A stretch of 64,000 nt of DNA from Haloarcula hispanica ATCC 33960 (GCF_000223905.1 NC_015948.1:1178001-1242000), one strand, 5' to 3'; positions 9,184 through 17,706 are shown, numbered from the stretch's first letter. Numbers and translations are program-made. The notes: generated from the sequence alone by a model not told the origin.

Positions 9184-9534
9184 CCCTCCCAGGGACCTGC
9201 ATCCGGAAGGGTCTACGTCTGAGACGTGCGTGATCCCGGCATCTGCAGCCACCAGTAGGACGTTCCATTTCGAGCCGGTATGATCTCTTGTAGTCCGGTC
9301 GGGAATCCCCCAACAAGCGCGTGCCAGAGCGCTGCTCGGTCGAGCTACCGCTGGGAGGCCCCACAGTGAAACCCGGCCGTACCTCCTGTCTCGTAGCGGC
9401 TATCGAAATCGTCCATTGAGACAACACGGCTGGGAAGCAGAATTCGCCCAGTTCTATATAGCGCTATATGATTTATCAGTTCAGCAGCCACCACTCGGAG
9501 TGTGGCCATAGTGTTGAAAATCCAACAATAAAAT
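9184..9534. other. intergenic region between regulator and integrase
   Basis: No gene was found. It contains the perfect palindrome ATATAGCGCTATAT at 9456-9469 and a hairpin at 9512-9527 close to the integrase stop. No tRNA or obvious attachment-site repeat was seen. Confidence 0.6.
9512..9527 (-). terminator. short hairpin after the integrase gene
   Basis: TGTTG and CAACA form a five-base stem around a six-base loop. Eight bases separate it from the integrase stop codon, and the flanks are AT-rich. Placement suggests a 3' end element; the short stem makes this tentative. Confidence 0.3.
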
Positions 9535-10572
9535 TCACAGTAGCGAGTAAATTTCGGCCTCGTACACATCCCTGACCCGAGTTCCCCATTCGTGGGTGTA
9601 GGTATCGATGACGTCCTGTGCCACGTCGCCTCTGAGGTATTTGACGACGCCGCGATCACCGGTCCGGTCCCGGAGATGCGTCGTGAAGAAGTGCCGGAAG
9701 TAGTGCGGCGTAACGTTCTCTTCGGCTCCCCCACCGTCCGTGTACCAACCGAACTCGCGGGCGTGGGATTCGACGATGTGGTGTACCATATTCGGCGTGA
9801 GCCGTTCCCCCCAGCTGTCGCTTGTAGACACAAACAGTGGCGCTGCTGGGGACTGTGTGTCCGGCCGAATTGCGAGCCAGTGCCGCAGCACTGATGCCAG
9901 TTCGGCGTCGACAGGGATCGTCGTCTCCCGTTTCCGCTTGTTGGACGCTGTCCGCTCTTCCCCGTTACTGGCCTCGCCACGAGCCGTGTCTGCCGCGACG
10001 AACAACGAGTCCGGACGCCCGTCGAGCCCCGCTCGGACCGGGATCTCCGGTCTGGGGCCGGGGGTTTCGAGGTTGAGGTCATGGATATCGAGGTTACACA
10101 GTTCGCCGGCCCGCATACCCGTTTTCAGCAACGTCACTACGATAGCCCGCTCTAGCGGATGTGGGACGCTGTCGACGAACGTCCGCATCGACTGGAGGTC
10201 GATTTCGCGGCGGGTCGGGTCGGTATTGATGGACTCGTCCATCTCTTCCATGACCAGCGTCATCGGGTTCGATTCGAAGACACCTACCTGTGTCATGTAC
10301 GCGAAAAACCGGTGTAGATAGGAGGCGTACGTCGCGACTGTGCTTTCTTCGACGTTACCGCGGAGGCTGTGAACATATGCCATGCAGTCCCGGTGGGAGG
10401 CCTCCTGGACGGGAATGGGCTGGTGGCCGTCTGCCAGATAGGACTCGAAGTCCCGAAGGACGCGCTCGTAGGAGGCACGAGTTCGGTCGCTCTTTCCGTG
10501 GTACGTGATGTCATCGAGGAAATACCCGACCGGGTCCGACTCGGCGTCCGGCGTGGTCGTATCCGTGCTCAT
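9535..10572 (-). CDS. tyrosine recombinase/integrase (XerC/D-like phage integrase family)
   Basis: A 345-residue site-specific recombinase. The N-terminal SAM-like core-binding domain (about residues 15-110) precedes the catalytic domain. Catalytic residues visible are the first arginine in KTGMRAGELCNLD, the HxxR box in HYFRHFFTTHLR, a late GDRGVVKYLRGDVAQDVIDTY segment, and the nucleophile tyrosine in IDTYTHEW. A longer frame continues upstream but overlaps the preceding gene; the ATG at 10572 forms an ATGA overlap with that gene's stop. It could act in integration, excision or plasmid/chromosome dimer resolution. No flanking tRNA or att repeat was found, so its target is unknown. Confidence 0.9.
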   Translation of the reverse strand: MSTDTTTPDAESDPVGYFLDDITYHGKSDRTRASYERVLRDFESYLADGHQPIPVQEASHRDCMAYVHSLRGNVEESTVATYASYLHRFFAYMTQVGVFESNPMTLVMEEMDESINTDPTRREIDLQSMRTFVDSVPHPLERAIVVTLLKTGMRAGELCNLDIHDLNLETPGPRPEIPVRAGLDGRPDSLFVAADTARGEASNGEERTASNKRKRETTIPVDAELASVLRHWLAIRPDTQSPAAPLFVSTSDSWGERLTPNMVHHIVESHAREFGWYTDGGGAEENVTPHYFRHFFTTHLRDRTGDRGVVKYLRGDVAQDVIDTYTHEWGTRVRDVYEAEIYSLL

Positions 10573-10982
10573 TCGTCCCGAACGTACCCTCCGTGTCGCC
10601 CGCTGTACTGCACTTCGTTGTTGGACTGCAGTTCCTGCAGCGTCTCTTCGAGGCGTTCCTCGATATCGTCGGTCAGTTCGGCGAGCAGGTCGTCCCACTC
10701 GTAGTAGTCTCCGTCAGCCAGAATCTCTCGGACCCGGTCTTCCAGCCCGTCACCCCCAGGGGTAGCGTCCGGAGAACGGGGTTCCTCGCTCTCGCTCTCA
10801 GCGGCGTCCGACTCGGTTGTTTCGGATGCTACTGGCTCGAACCCGCTTCGGCCCGCCTGTACCATCGTCCGGACGAACTCGCTTTGACTCATATCCAGTT
10901 CCTCGGCGTGGGCCTGCCACTGTTCTTTCTGGTAGGCCGGAATGTACGTCCGAACCGTCGTTCGTTCACTGTCACTGGACAC
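10569..10982 (-). CDS. integrase-partner protein with ribbon-helix-helix-like N-terminus
   Basis: A 137-residue acidic protein. The first 45 residues (VRTYIPAYQKEQW then AEELDMSQSEFVRTMVQAG) have the strand-helix-helix pattern of a ribbon-helix-helix DNA-binding domain. A low-complexity acidic linker follows. Residues about 80-137 look like a small winged-helix or helical domain (DRVREILADGDYYEWDDLLAEL). It overlaps the integrase start by ATGA, so the two are translationally coupled. I recall similar small proteins beside haloarchaeal integrases. A role as excision or expression regulator is inferred from context. Confidence 0.7.
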   Translation of the reverse strand: MSSDSERTTVRTYIPAYQKEQWQAHAEELDMSQSEFVRTMVQAGRSGFEPVASETTESDAAESESEEPRSPDATPGGDGLEDRVREILADGDYYEWDDLLAELTDDIEERLEETLQELQSNNEVQYSGRHGGYVRDE

Positions 10983-11196
10983 ATTTTACCCTGGGACGCC
11001 GGGGACTTCAATGTAGTCCCATACTCAGGGATAAACACACTTATTTGGGTGCGTGGTACCCTATTTTCGGGAGTTATGCGCCGATACTGATATTAGTCTG
11101 TCATTTTAGCAGTAGATAAGGTCAGATACACAAATACAAAAGGAGCGTAGATTTCTGTCCCTCATCTGATCGGTCCATTCCATTACCCGGATAAAG

Positions 11197-11323
11197 TGCT
11201 CTGTTGAATAGCGGTGTTGGTTGAGGTGGTCGGAATTTGAGTCGGCTTGTTAGTAGCTGACGCTAGTGGTCTCAAGACCGGGGTCGTCTCAGTGTAGCTC
11301 AGATGCCGCTATTCAACAGAGCA
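11197..11323. repeat. MITE copy A, 127 bp
   Basis: The left end TGCTCTGTTGAATAGCGG is repeated perfectly inverted at the right end (18 of 18 bases). No reading frame. It aligns with copy B along its whole length without gaps, at roughly two thirds to three quarters identity by eye. Confidence 0.75.
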
Positions 11324-11331
11324 GAGTAGAC

Positions 11332-11458
11332 TGCTGTGTTGAATAGCGGTGCTGGTCGGGACAGTGGAAATTTGAATTGACTTGTCAGGGGCTGATGCCG
11401 GTAATCTCAAAATCGGTGCCGCCTCACCGTGGCTCAGGAGACGCTATTCAACACAGCA
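11332..11458. repeat. MITE copy B, 127 bp
   Basis: The left end TGCTGTGTTGAATAGCG is matched inverted at the right end over 17 bases. Same length and orientation as copy A, with diverged interior. Confidence 0.75.
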
Positions 11459-11702
11459 GGATAAAGACGTATGGTAGCACAGTCACGGATTGTCAATACG
11501 AGGCAGTGTCGTTCTGATCTAGTGAGAGACCACTTCGAGTGGGTCCGAGACTATTCCGGCCTGGTTCAGCTACTCACCAATACTCAAACCAGTGGACCGG
11601 ACAGTCTGTCGCAACCGCTCAGGTGTCGCAGACCCTTCCTGCATACTGTCCCCTTGCTCTCTCACGCTGCATACCGACAGCCGCGACTTTCCCGGATGAC
11701 AC

Positions 11703-11744
11703 GCGCGTCAGTTCTGGTGACGCGCCTGTTGGCGCTGTTGCCAA
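11703..11744. repeat. two adjacent perfect hairpins
   Basis: GCGCGTCA (11703-11710) pairs with TGACGCGC (11718-11725). Four bases later TTGGC (11729-11733) pairs with GCCAA (11740-11744). They could be the end of a decayed insertion element or part of a structured RNA; no gene is adjacent. Confidence 0.35.
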
Positions 11745-12424
11745 ATGGAGAGGCCGTCTATGTCCCGCCGTAATCGCCATATTACGACTTTATTGGGGGA
11801 AGCCGTCGTTGCCTAAGTATGCCGGGACTGTTCTCTCTCGGACTCAAGGCCCCAAAGTGTACTCCACAAGCTGCTAAAGCGCGCACCCGTCGCTGCTACA
11901 GTGCCAGTCTTGGCGACCCTCGCTATCGTGACCCTACACACCACTGGTTCGCTGCAGTGGCCGAAAAGCGCCCTCTCGCCACGAGAACACGATTTGGTTC
12001 TGTTCCGTCGTGACTCGGTTGGGAAACACAGATCGCCATTAAAATACCCTGTCGACGGTTCCGTAGCCAAATGCAGAATGGCCTTCCTCAGAAGCGACCG
12101 CTGCGTACCGGTGACTTCGGTTACGGTCAGCCATATTCGATATTTCCGCTCCCGACTGAGCGGAATGTCCCGCTTTCCACCACCGTCCCTGAACGCTCTG
12201 TTCAGTGCAAGGTATAGGACGCTGTCAGCAACCAGATACGTGACCTACTCGAGCCTTGCTATCCCTTTTTCACATGGATCACCCAGGTATATCGAAAGTG
12301 GACCCAATATAAACCGCGAGTGCCAGAGAATGTCGGACTGAAACCCTACTTCATTAGCGTGTCCAGGCTGAAGCTAGCGACATGCGCGTTCGACGATACG
12401 CACTCTCTCAGGCGGGTGGGTCCG

Positions 12425-12547
12425 ATGGCTAACGACGCACTTGTCCTTTTGTTCATGATTGCGATTGTACTCGTAGTCATGGCTGTTACCCTTATTGGTG
12501 GGTTCTATCTGGTCAAATACCTCGTCGAGCGGACGTTCAATTCGTGA
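12425..12547 (+). CDS. 40-residue single-pass membrane protein, hypothetical
   Basis: The ATG at 12425 gives a short acidic start (MANDAL), one long hydrophobic helix (residues about 5-30, VLLFMIAIVLVVMAVTLIGG) and a short positively charged tail. This is the usual layout of a small inner-membrane protein. An upstream in-frame start at 12320 would add 35 unconvincing residues. It sits alone in an accessory region; function unknown. A hydrophobic run can also arise by chance, so confidence is moderate. Confidence 0.45.
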   Translation: MANDALVLLFMIAIVLVVMAVTLIGGFYLVKYLVERTFNS

Positions 12548-13144
12548 TCTCGTTTCCTCACCAGTGCGTGTCGGAAGTCTGTGGAGCTAAGTGGCTGAGA
12601 TTACTGTCTGTAGTCCATCTACTGTCCTCGGACTCACCATCATACGGTCTGTTCCGAACACATAAACTGTATGCAGCTATATCGAATGGGGGTTGGTGGT
12701 CGAAACGACGTGAATTTAGCGGGCATGTCCCGGTCTCGAACACCTCGCTGGTTATGCCCGAGAGCGTCGTTTCACAGATATCCGTCGAGAAGTCGTCGAT
12801 ATGGCTGACGACTCGATCAACCGCGATCTCTTTGAGGAAACAGCGGCGGCTCGCCACTGGTTCCACAGTCAAGGGTAATCCTATTGCTCGTCGTCCGTGT
12901 TCGAAGCGCCGGAGCGACGGTCGTCAATTTGGTTCGTCTCGTCGGACGTAGGTGGTTCAACCTACTCAGTCTCACATGGAATCAGCCGATCCAACAACTA
13001 CACTTCTGAATAGCGGGAACTCTCTTTATCTCTCGGCCACCGCATTTCAGAAGCTACTGATGAATTTGGTTCGTTCTGTGGCACTTTGCGCCCAAATGTC
13101 AGCATAAGATTATATATAGTGGGGACTTGGATGGGAAACGGAGT
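12548..13144. other. intergenic region with possible gene fragment
   Basis: No intact gene. In one plus-strand frame, 12720-12878 reads as an acidic, protein-like segment ending MADDSINRDLFEETAAAR and a few more residues. It is preceded directly by stops, so it may be the tail of a decayed gene. The last 40 bases are the promoter of the next gene. Confidence 0.4.
13109..13118 (+). promoter_or_regulatory. TATA box deciding the start of the next gene
   Basis: attatatata is centred about 30 bases before the ATG at 13145. A transcript would start near 13140, after the alternative ATG at 13127, which therefore cannot be used. Confidence 0.55.
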
Positions 13145-13741
13145 ATGGGTGAGGTACAAAGTCAAACCGGTGGTGGACTGTCACCACTTCGGTTCATGGT
13201 ACAGAAGTACAATGAAGTGATTGACCGCGTCGTCGAGGGCATACTAGTGCCGTACGGGACACGCATAGCATTCCTCACGTATGCCTTCGTTTTTTCATAT
13301 TATGGGTTTCTGAAGGTCCAGGCACTGTTTAGCGGGCTATCGACACCAGTCCGTGGTGAGGTCCATGCGGTGGTCACTATCCTTGGTCTTCCGGAACTAG
13401 GGATCTCTCTGACCGCAGTGATGGTGTTCATTGGAGTGTATGAGCTGACGATCGGGCTGTTGTTCCTCCTCCAGAAAATTCGGGCCATATTTTTCCTGTT
13501 CCTTGGCCACCAGTTTGTCACCCTCGCGACGCTCGTGATTGCCCGATCCGCGTACTTCCAGGAACCGTTTCTACTAGGGACAGTTCCGTGGCTGTTTGAC
13601 GCGTTCGCGGCGTACATTCTGAAAAACACGATATTCATCGGTGGCTTTCTTGTACTGGCTGCTGTGGAACTCGGACAAGGAAGCCCCGAGGCTGCGACAG
13701 CTAAATCCGCTAAGATGGAGTCAGCAGTGTCGACTGATTGA
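13145..13741 (+). CDS. four-helix membrane protein, DoxX/DUF417-like
   Basis: A 198-residue protein with four hydrophobic segments (about residues 35-55, 75-105, 110-140 and 155-180). The first helix region (YGTRIAFLTYAFVFSYYGFLK) has the arginine and glycine-phenylalanine-lysine pattern seen in YkgB/DUF417 and DoxX-like proteins. A glutamate within the third segment (GVYELTIGLLFLL) also fits that superfamily. The start was chosen from promoter spacing. It has its own promoter and no operon partner. The biochemical role is unknown; relatives have been linked to oxidant resistance, but I cannot extend that here. Confidence 0.7.
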   Translation: MGEVQSQTGGGLSPLRFMVQKYNEVIDRVVEGILVPYGTRIAFLTYAFVFSYYGFLKVQALFSGLSTPVRGEVHAVVTILGLPELGISLTAVMVFIGVYELTIGLLFLLQKIRAIFFLFLGHQFVTLATLVIARSAYFQEPFLLGTVPWLFDAFAAYILKNTIFIGGFLVLAAVELGQGSPEAATAKSAKMESAVSTD

Positions 13742-13776
13742 CCGCTGGCGCTAAAACGGTTTAGCACGGTGAACGC

Positions 13777-13800
13777 GGTGGGGGTAGTTGTTGCCCCACC
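13777..13800 (+). terminator. hairpin after the DUF417-like gene
   Basis: GGTGGGG (13777-13783) pairs perfectly with CCCCACC (13794-13800) across a ten-base loop, 36 bases after the stop. No T-tract follows, so termination activity is uncertain. Confidence 0.3.
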
Positions 13801-13915
13801 TCAGTGATGTCGAATGTTGTACCAGCGCTGGGTCGTTGCCGAACCGCAGTTGCCACCAGCCCCGGCGCTGTAGAGCAGCCTGTCTGTGGTGCAGAGCGTC
13901 CTGTAAAATAGACTA

Positions 13916-14338
13916 CTACTTGTCTTCTCCAGTCGCCACTCCCAGAATCGTTGTCTCGGCGTCGAAATATGTCGGGGCATCGGTATCGATTTCGAATTCA
14001 AGAACGGTTTCAAGATCACCGGACCCCTCAGTGAGTTGCTCGGCGAGATCCGTATAGCCCTCTGCGAGCGTCCGGTATTCGTCGATTACGTCCTGTTTCG
14101 CCTGCGCTCGCTTCTGCTTGGCCTCGATGTTTTCGACAGCGGCTTCCGCATCGGGTTCCGGTCGGCCTGAACTTTCAGACAATGTCGCACGAGCGTCGGC
14201 GGTGTCCTGTTCGATTTCTTCGAGCAAATCGGAGAGCTCCGCACTGCGCTGGTCCAGATGGCCAGCAAGAATCGCAGCCTGGGTTCGACAGTACTCGGCG
14301 AGTTCCGCCTGCGAGATTTCTCCTGCGTCGTCGCTCAT
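13916..14338 (-). CDS. 140-residue acidic coiled-coil protein in the transducer operon
   Basis: A soluble, strongly acidic protein predicted to be almost entirely helical. Residues about 8-115 show heptad-like spacing of hydrophobics (LAEYCRTQAAILAGHL, then AELSDLLEEIEQDTADARA). A short strand-like tail follows (TYFDAETTILGVATGED). It starts 47 bases after the transducer gene on the same strand and is the last gene of the three-gene unit. I do not recognise the family. It could be a cytoplasmic partner of the unusual transducer upstream; this is inference from position and coiled-coil character. Confidence 0.75.
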   Translation of the reverse strand: MSDDAGEISQAELAEYCRTQAAILAGHLDQRSAELSDLLEEIEQDTADARATLSESSGRPEPDAEAAVENIEAKQKRAQAKQDVIDEYRTLAEGYTDLAEQLTEGSGDLETVLEFEIDTDAPTYFDAETTILGVATGEDK

Positions 14339-14385
14339 TGAAAGAAGTACGTCGCCAGCGCGAAAATCGGTTTCGGTGAACCGGA

Positions 14386-16308
14386 TTACTCTTCTTCCTC
14401 TTCGCCCAGACTCTGTGACGGACCGCCCGAGAAGACGAACTCGTGCTCGGCTTCGGTCTCGAAGCGGTTCAGGATGTCACCGAGTGGCTTCGCGTAGCGT
14501 TTGAGCTGTTCGGCACGCGAAGACACTTCGTTGAGCTCTGCGGCCTGCTCTTCGGCTGCGCCGGCCACGGTCTGGGTTTCGGCCATCATCTGGTCACTTG
14601 TCTCGGCTGCCGACTGTAGCGTCGTCGCCACCGTCCGGAACCGCTCGAGCGAGTCACCAAGGTCGATGTCCGGATTGTCCGCTTCCAGTTCTTCGAGCGT
14701 GTCCACGAGGGTATCGAGGTCCTCTGAGATGGTCGCGAGGCGGTCCTTCTGGTCGTAGGCGTCGTCGGAGATTTTCTGTGTGGATTCGGCCACCTGCTCG
14801 GACGCGTCACGGACGGACTCCGCACTCGACAGAACGACGTCTCCGGATTCCGCGACTTCGTCGGCGAAGCTGTTGAGCTGACCGATCGTCTTTTCGAGTT
14901 CGTCGACCATGCCGTTGAACTCGCTGGCGATCCGGTCCATCGACTCGTTCTCGCCGTCGGTTGCCATCCGCTCGGTGAGGTTTCCAGCGGCCGTCTCCTC
15001 CATCACGTCGGAGAATTCTTCGGCCTTCTTCTGGAGGTATTTGTTGACTTCAAGGGCTTCCGCGCGGGAAACCTCTGCCTCTTTCTGTGCACGCTCGGCC
15101 TCGTTGATCTGTTGTTTGAGCGCGTCGCGCATATCAGCGAACCCGCTGTACAGGCGGCCGATATTGTCGATACGACTGGTGGCGATCTCGACGTCGAGGT
15201 TCCCCTGTCGCATCTGGTCCGTCTTTCGGGTCAGGCGGTCGATGGACGTTGCCGTGTTGTACCCGAGTATCGCACCGACGCCCGCGATGAGCAACACCAT
15301 CAGTGCCGTGCCGATAAGTCCGTACTGCTGGACGTTCTGGACGAAGCCAAAGACCGCGGAGTTGGGTGCGTGTACGAGAACGACCCAGTCAGTGCCCTGA
15401 ATCGGTGCATAGCCGACAGTGTAGCGCTCGTTGAGTACGTCAGTCGCCGGCATGTCAGCGGTGACGCCGGACTGTTGCTCCGACGAGCGGAGGTCATCTG
15501 CCGCGTCGATCGGTTCCGTGGCAGGGCTGTTCGAGCTATACGACTGCAGCATGTTTTCGCCGAGGCCGCGGCTCCCGTCTCTGGGTTCGTCGATCATGAC
15601 GACCGCCGACCCGTTGACGACCTGCGTGAATCCGCCTTCGGCCCTGTTGTTCCCCTGAAGCGAGTTCGCGATTTCGTCGAGCGAGTACTCGATGAGGATA
15701 TACCGGTTCTGTGAGGCATCGACAGGACTGGCGAAGCCGACGACCGGGCCGGAGTTCGTCTGGTACACGTCGGAGACGGCGACATCGCTTGCCGTTTCGA
15801 AGTTCGCACCGGTAAGCCAGGCCCTGCTCGTCGATTCGAGCGCCGAGTTAGTTAGCACCTGTGAGTTAGATGTGCTGGCGACAACCTGGGATTGGCCGGC
15901 ATTCCGTTCGACCAGATGGATGTCGGCAGCATCTGCGGACAAGGCGGCTTTCCGATTGTTGAGTTCGATATTGATGTCTTCGGTATCACTACTGGCCCAA
16001 ACGTCGTCGGAAGAGACGAACTGGGTCGATAACCGGTTTCGATCAACCCACTGTGACAGGATATCAGCCTCCTGTGCGGCGGCGTTTTCGTAGTCGCTCA
16101 GAACCTGTTGTTCCGTGTAGTCCTTGACTTGCTCTGTCGCGGCAAGGCCGATGAGCCCAACCGACAGCGCCATCACGAAGAGGACGATACCGAATTTGAG
16201 TGCGAAGTTTCGCCGGATGAAATCCGGGACGACTGTTGCAAGAATCCCACCGGAGGCGTTCGAATCGTTTTCTGAACTGTCTGGTATCTGTGTGTCTCCT
16301 GAACTCAT
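14386..16308 (-). CDS. Htr-like membrane transducer lacking the CheA/CheW-contact tip
   Basis: A 640-residue protein. TM1 is about residues 37-57. An extracellular sensor of Cache type spans about 60-328 (it ends with VGYAPIQGTDWVVLVHAP). TM2 is about 329-350. A HAMP domain spans about 350-403 and a second HAMP-like segment about 427-480. A helical bundle spans about 480-615. In ordinary haloarchaeal transducers this bundle contains a hairpin tip with [16 protein letters not shown]. Here the descending and ascending helices are joined at about 540-560 by a short linker (ELEADNPDIDLGDSLERF), and the tip is absent. The gene begins two bases after the binding-lipoprotein gene, as in known binding-protein/transducer pairs. 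Signalling to CheA by the usual route seems impossible; another output is likely. Confidence 0.85.
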   Translation of the reverse strand: MSSGDTQIPDSSENDSNASGGILATVVPDFIRRNFALKFGIVLFVMALSVGLIGLAATEQVKDYTEQQVLSDYENAAAQEADILSQWVDRNRLSTQFVSSDDVWASSDTEDINIELNNRKAALSADAADIHLVERNAGQSQVVASTSNSQVLTNSALESTSRAWLTGANFETASDVAVSDVYQTNSGPVVGFASPVDASQNRYILIEYSLDEIANSLQGNNRAEGGFTQVVNGSAVVMIDEPRDGSRGLGENMLQSYSSNSPATEPIDAADDLRSSEQQSGVTADMPATDVLNERYTVGYAPIQGTDWVVLVHAPNSAVFGFVQNVQQYGLIGTALMVLLIAGVGAILGYNTATSIDRLTRKTDQMRQGNLDVEIATSRIDNIGRLYSGFADMRDALKQQINEAERAQKEAEVSRAEALEVNKYLQKKAEEFSDVMEETAAGNLTERMATDGENESMDRIASEFNGMVDELEKTIGQLNSFADEVAESGDVVLSSAESVRDASEQVAESTQKISDDAYDQKDRLATISEDLDTLVDTLEELEADNPDIDLGDSLERFRTVATTLQSAAETSDQMMAETQTVAGAAEEQAAELNEVSSRAEQLKRYAKPLGDILNRFETEAEHEFVFSGGPSQSLGEEEEE

Positions 16309-16310
16309 AG

Positions 16311-17681
16311 CTAGTTCCCTCCAAGCGAGCAGTTAGCCGCTGGACCGCTGTCGCATGCGTACTGTACATCCGCTGGTTCCCCAATCAGGCCGTAGTAGGT
16401 GCCGTAGGACTGCTGAACCTCTGGCTTTCCTTTCACGACTGGCACCTGGCGCATCGCCTGGTGGTCACAGGCTCGGAGCGTCTGCGGTCCGAGACCGGCG
16501 TCGTACTCGTGTCCTTCGAGCGCTCCGATGACATCGATCGGATTGAACGTTCCCACCCGCTCGGCTGCACTGGCGTATTGTAGCGTTTGCGTGTATGCGA
16601 TGTGGGCTGCTCCTGATGGGGACGCCGATTTCGAGGTCCCCGTCGAACTGCCGTACTCCTCACGGAACGATTCTCGGAAGGTATCAGACAGCGGCGAGTT
16701 GATCTCCGGACTCCAGGCGACCGTCCCGATAACACCCTCTATCGCATCGCCTGCGGTCCGGGCAATATCTTTCGAGGCTATCGGAAGGACGATATTCGAC
16801 TCCGGGAACTCCTCCCGGAACGCTCTGAGTGCGTTTACTGCGTCGAGGCCCCCCAGTCCGAGCACTATCACGTCGAAATCGACCGACTTGATGTCTTCTG
16901 CGTACTGAGAGTAGTCGGTCGTCCCGACCTGTGCAGTTGTGTCCCAAACAGGTGCCCAGCCGAGATTCCCGAGGGCTGTATCCATCTCATCCCGGAGCGT
17001 CTGTCCCCACTCATTGTCCTGGGAGATCTTGACGTAATTGACGTCGTCTCCGAACTCGTTACTGAGGGCCGGAGCCAGCGCTTTGGCCGCCATGTGGTTG
17101 TTGTACATCTCGCGGAAGGAGTACCGGTTGCAGTCGATACCCGTCAGCGAGTTCGCGTTGGCCATCGTCGCCATGTACACGACCTGGTTCTGTGCGGCGA
17201 CCTCCTGATTGGCCAGGCCGGAATTGCTGGACGTTCCGCCAGCAAGCATAATCACCTCCTCGCTATCAACAAGCCGCTGTGCGTTGCTCCGGGCGGTCTC
17301 CGAATTACCACCCGTGTCTTCGACAGCGAATTCGACATCCTTATCGAGAAGTCCGTCACCGTCCAGCGGTGACTCGTACTGCTCGCTCGTTACCCACCCA
17401 CCACCGTTGTTAATGTGCTTGACCGCGAGTTTGAAACCTCGGAGCTCCTGCTTGCCGGCCGTTGAGTATGCCCCCGAGGAAGCGACGTTGAAACCGAACG
17501 TCACCGAATCCCCGGACACCGGAAAGTTTCCAACTGGCGTTGGGGTCGGCGTCCCGTCCCCATCTGTCACTCCCTCGCTGCCACCACAGCCTGCAAGTCC
17601 GGCCAGTCCGGCCGCACCAATCGAACGGAGTAGGTTCCGCCTAAAGACGGACGGCCCACCACCATCTCTCCCTGAATCCAT
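16311..17681 (-). CDS. Liv-type substrate-binding lipoprotein paired with the transducer
   Basis: A 456-residue periplasmic-binding protein of the branched-chain amino-acid/amide class. The N-terminus carries a twin-arginine motif (FRRNLLRSIGAAGLAGL) and the lipobox LAGC, then a Thr/Pro linker (TPTPTP). The mature domain begins VTFGFNVASSGAYSTAGKQEL, typical of LivJ folds. It contains a GGTSSNSGLANQEVAAQ ligand-pocket segment. No permease or ATPase gene is adjacent; the next gene is the transducer, and Halobacterium BasB-BasT is a known precedent for such pairing. It should therefore deliver ligand to the receptor rather than to a transporter. The ligand is unknown. Confidence 0.88.
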   Translation of the reverse strand: MDSGRDGGGPSVFRRNLLRSIGAAGLAGLAGCGGSEGVTDGDGTPTPTPVGNFPVSGDSVTFGFNVASSGAYSTAGKQELRGFKLAVKHINNGGGWVTSEQYESPLDGDGLLDKDVEFAVEDTGGNSETARSNAQRLVDSEEVIMLAGGTSSNSGLANQEVAAQNQVVYMATMANANSLTGIDCNRYSFREMYNNHMAAKALAPALSNEFGDDVNYVKISQDNEWGQTLRDEMDTALGNLGWAPVWDTTAQVGTTDYSQYAEDIKSVDFDVIVLGLGGLDAVNALRAFREEFPESNIVLPIASKDIARTAGDAIEGVIGTVAWSPEINSPLSDTFRESFREEYGSSTGTSKSASPSGAAHIAYTQTLQYASAAERVGTFNPIDVIGALEGHEYDAGLGPQTLRACDHQAMRQVPVVKGKPEVQQSYGTYYGLIGEPADVQYACDSGPAANCSLGGN

Positions 17682-17706
17682 ACTGGCGTGTCTAAATTAG
17701 TATAGC

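Larger units (their letters stand above)
11189..11466. mobile_element. tandem pair of MITEs within one 8-bp target duplication
   Basis: GGATAAAG occurs at 11189-11196 and again at 11459-11466. Between them lie two 127-bp elements (11197-11323 and 11332-11458) separated by exactly eight bases, GAGTAGAC. Each element has its own terminal inverted repeats and no coding capacity. The outer duplication implies the pair moved as one unit. An eight-base duplication and CTGTTGAA-like ends resemble the IS6 family, but that assignment is inferred. Confidence 0.75.
10983..12424. other. non-coding accessory stretch with inserted repeats
   Basis: About 1.4 kb with no convincing gene. Open frames here lack haloarchaeal acidic composition and recognisable motifs. 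It contains two 127-bp inverted-repeat elements (11197-11458) and two adjacent hairpins (11703-11744). The rest shows no structure I can interpret; decayed mobile DNA is likely. Confidence 0.55.

Noticed and set aside
11197-11458. CRISPR-like repeat unit
   Set aside because: There are only two copies of 127 bp with inverted ends and an 8-bp spacer; this is transposon, not CRISPR, architecture.
11471-12341. Several overlapping frames of 65-146 codons on both strands
   Set aside because: Basic, serine- and proline-rich translations unlike haloarchaeal proteins, with no motif or promoter.
12544-12951. 135-codon plus-strand frame and its minus-strand competitor
   Set aside because: Neither translation looks like a protein. 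A third frame (12720-12878) looks better but is broken, so only a possible remnant is noted.
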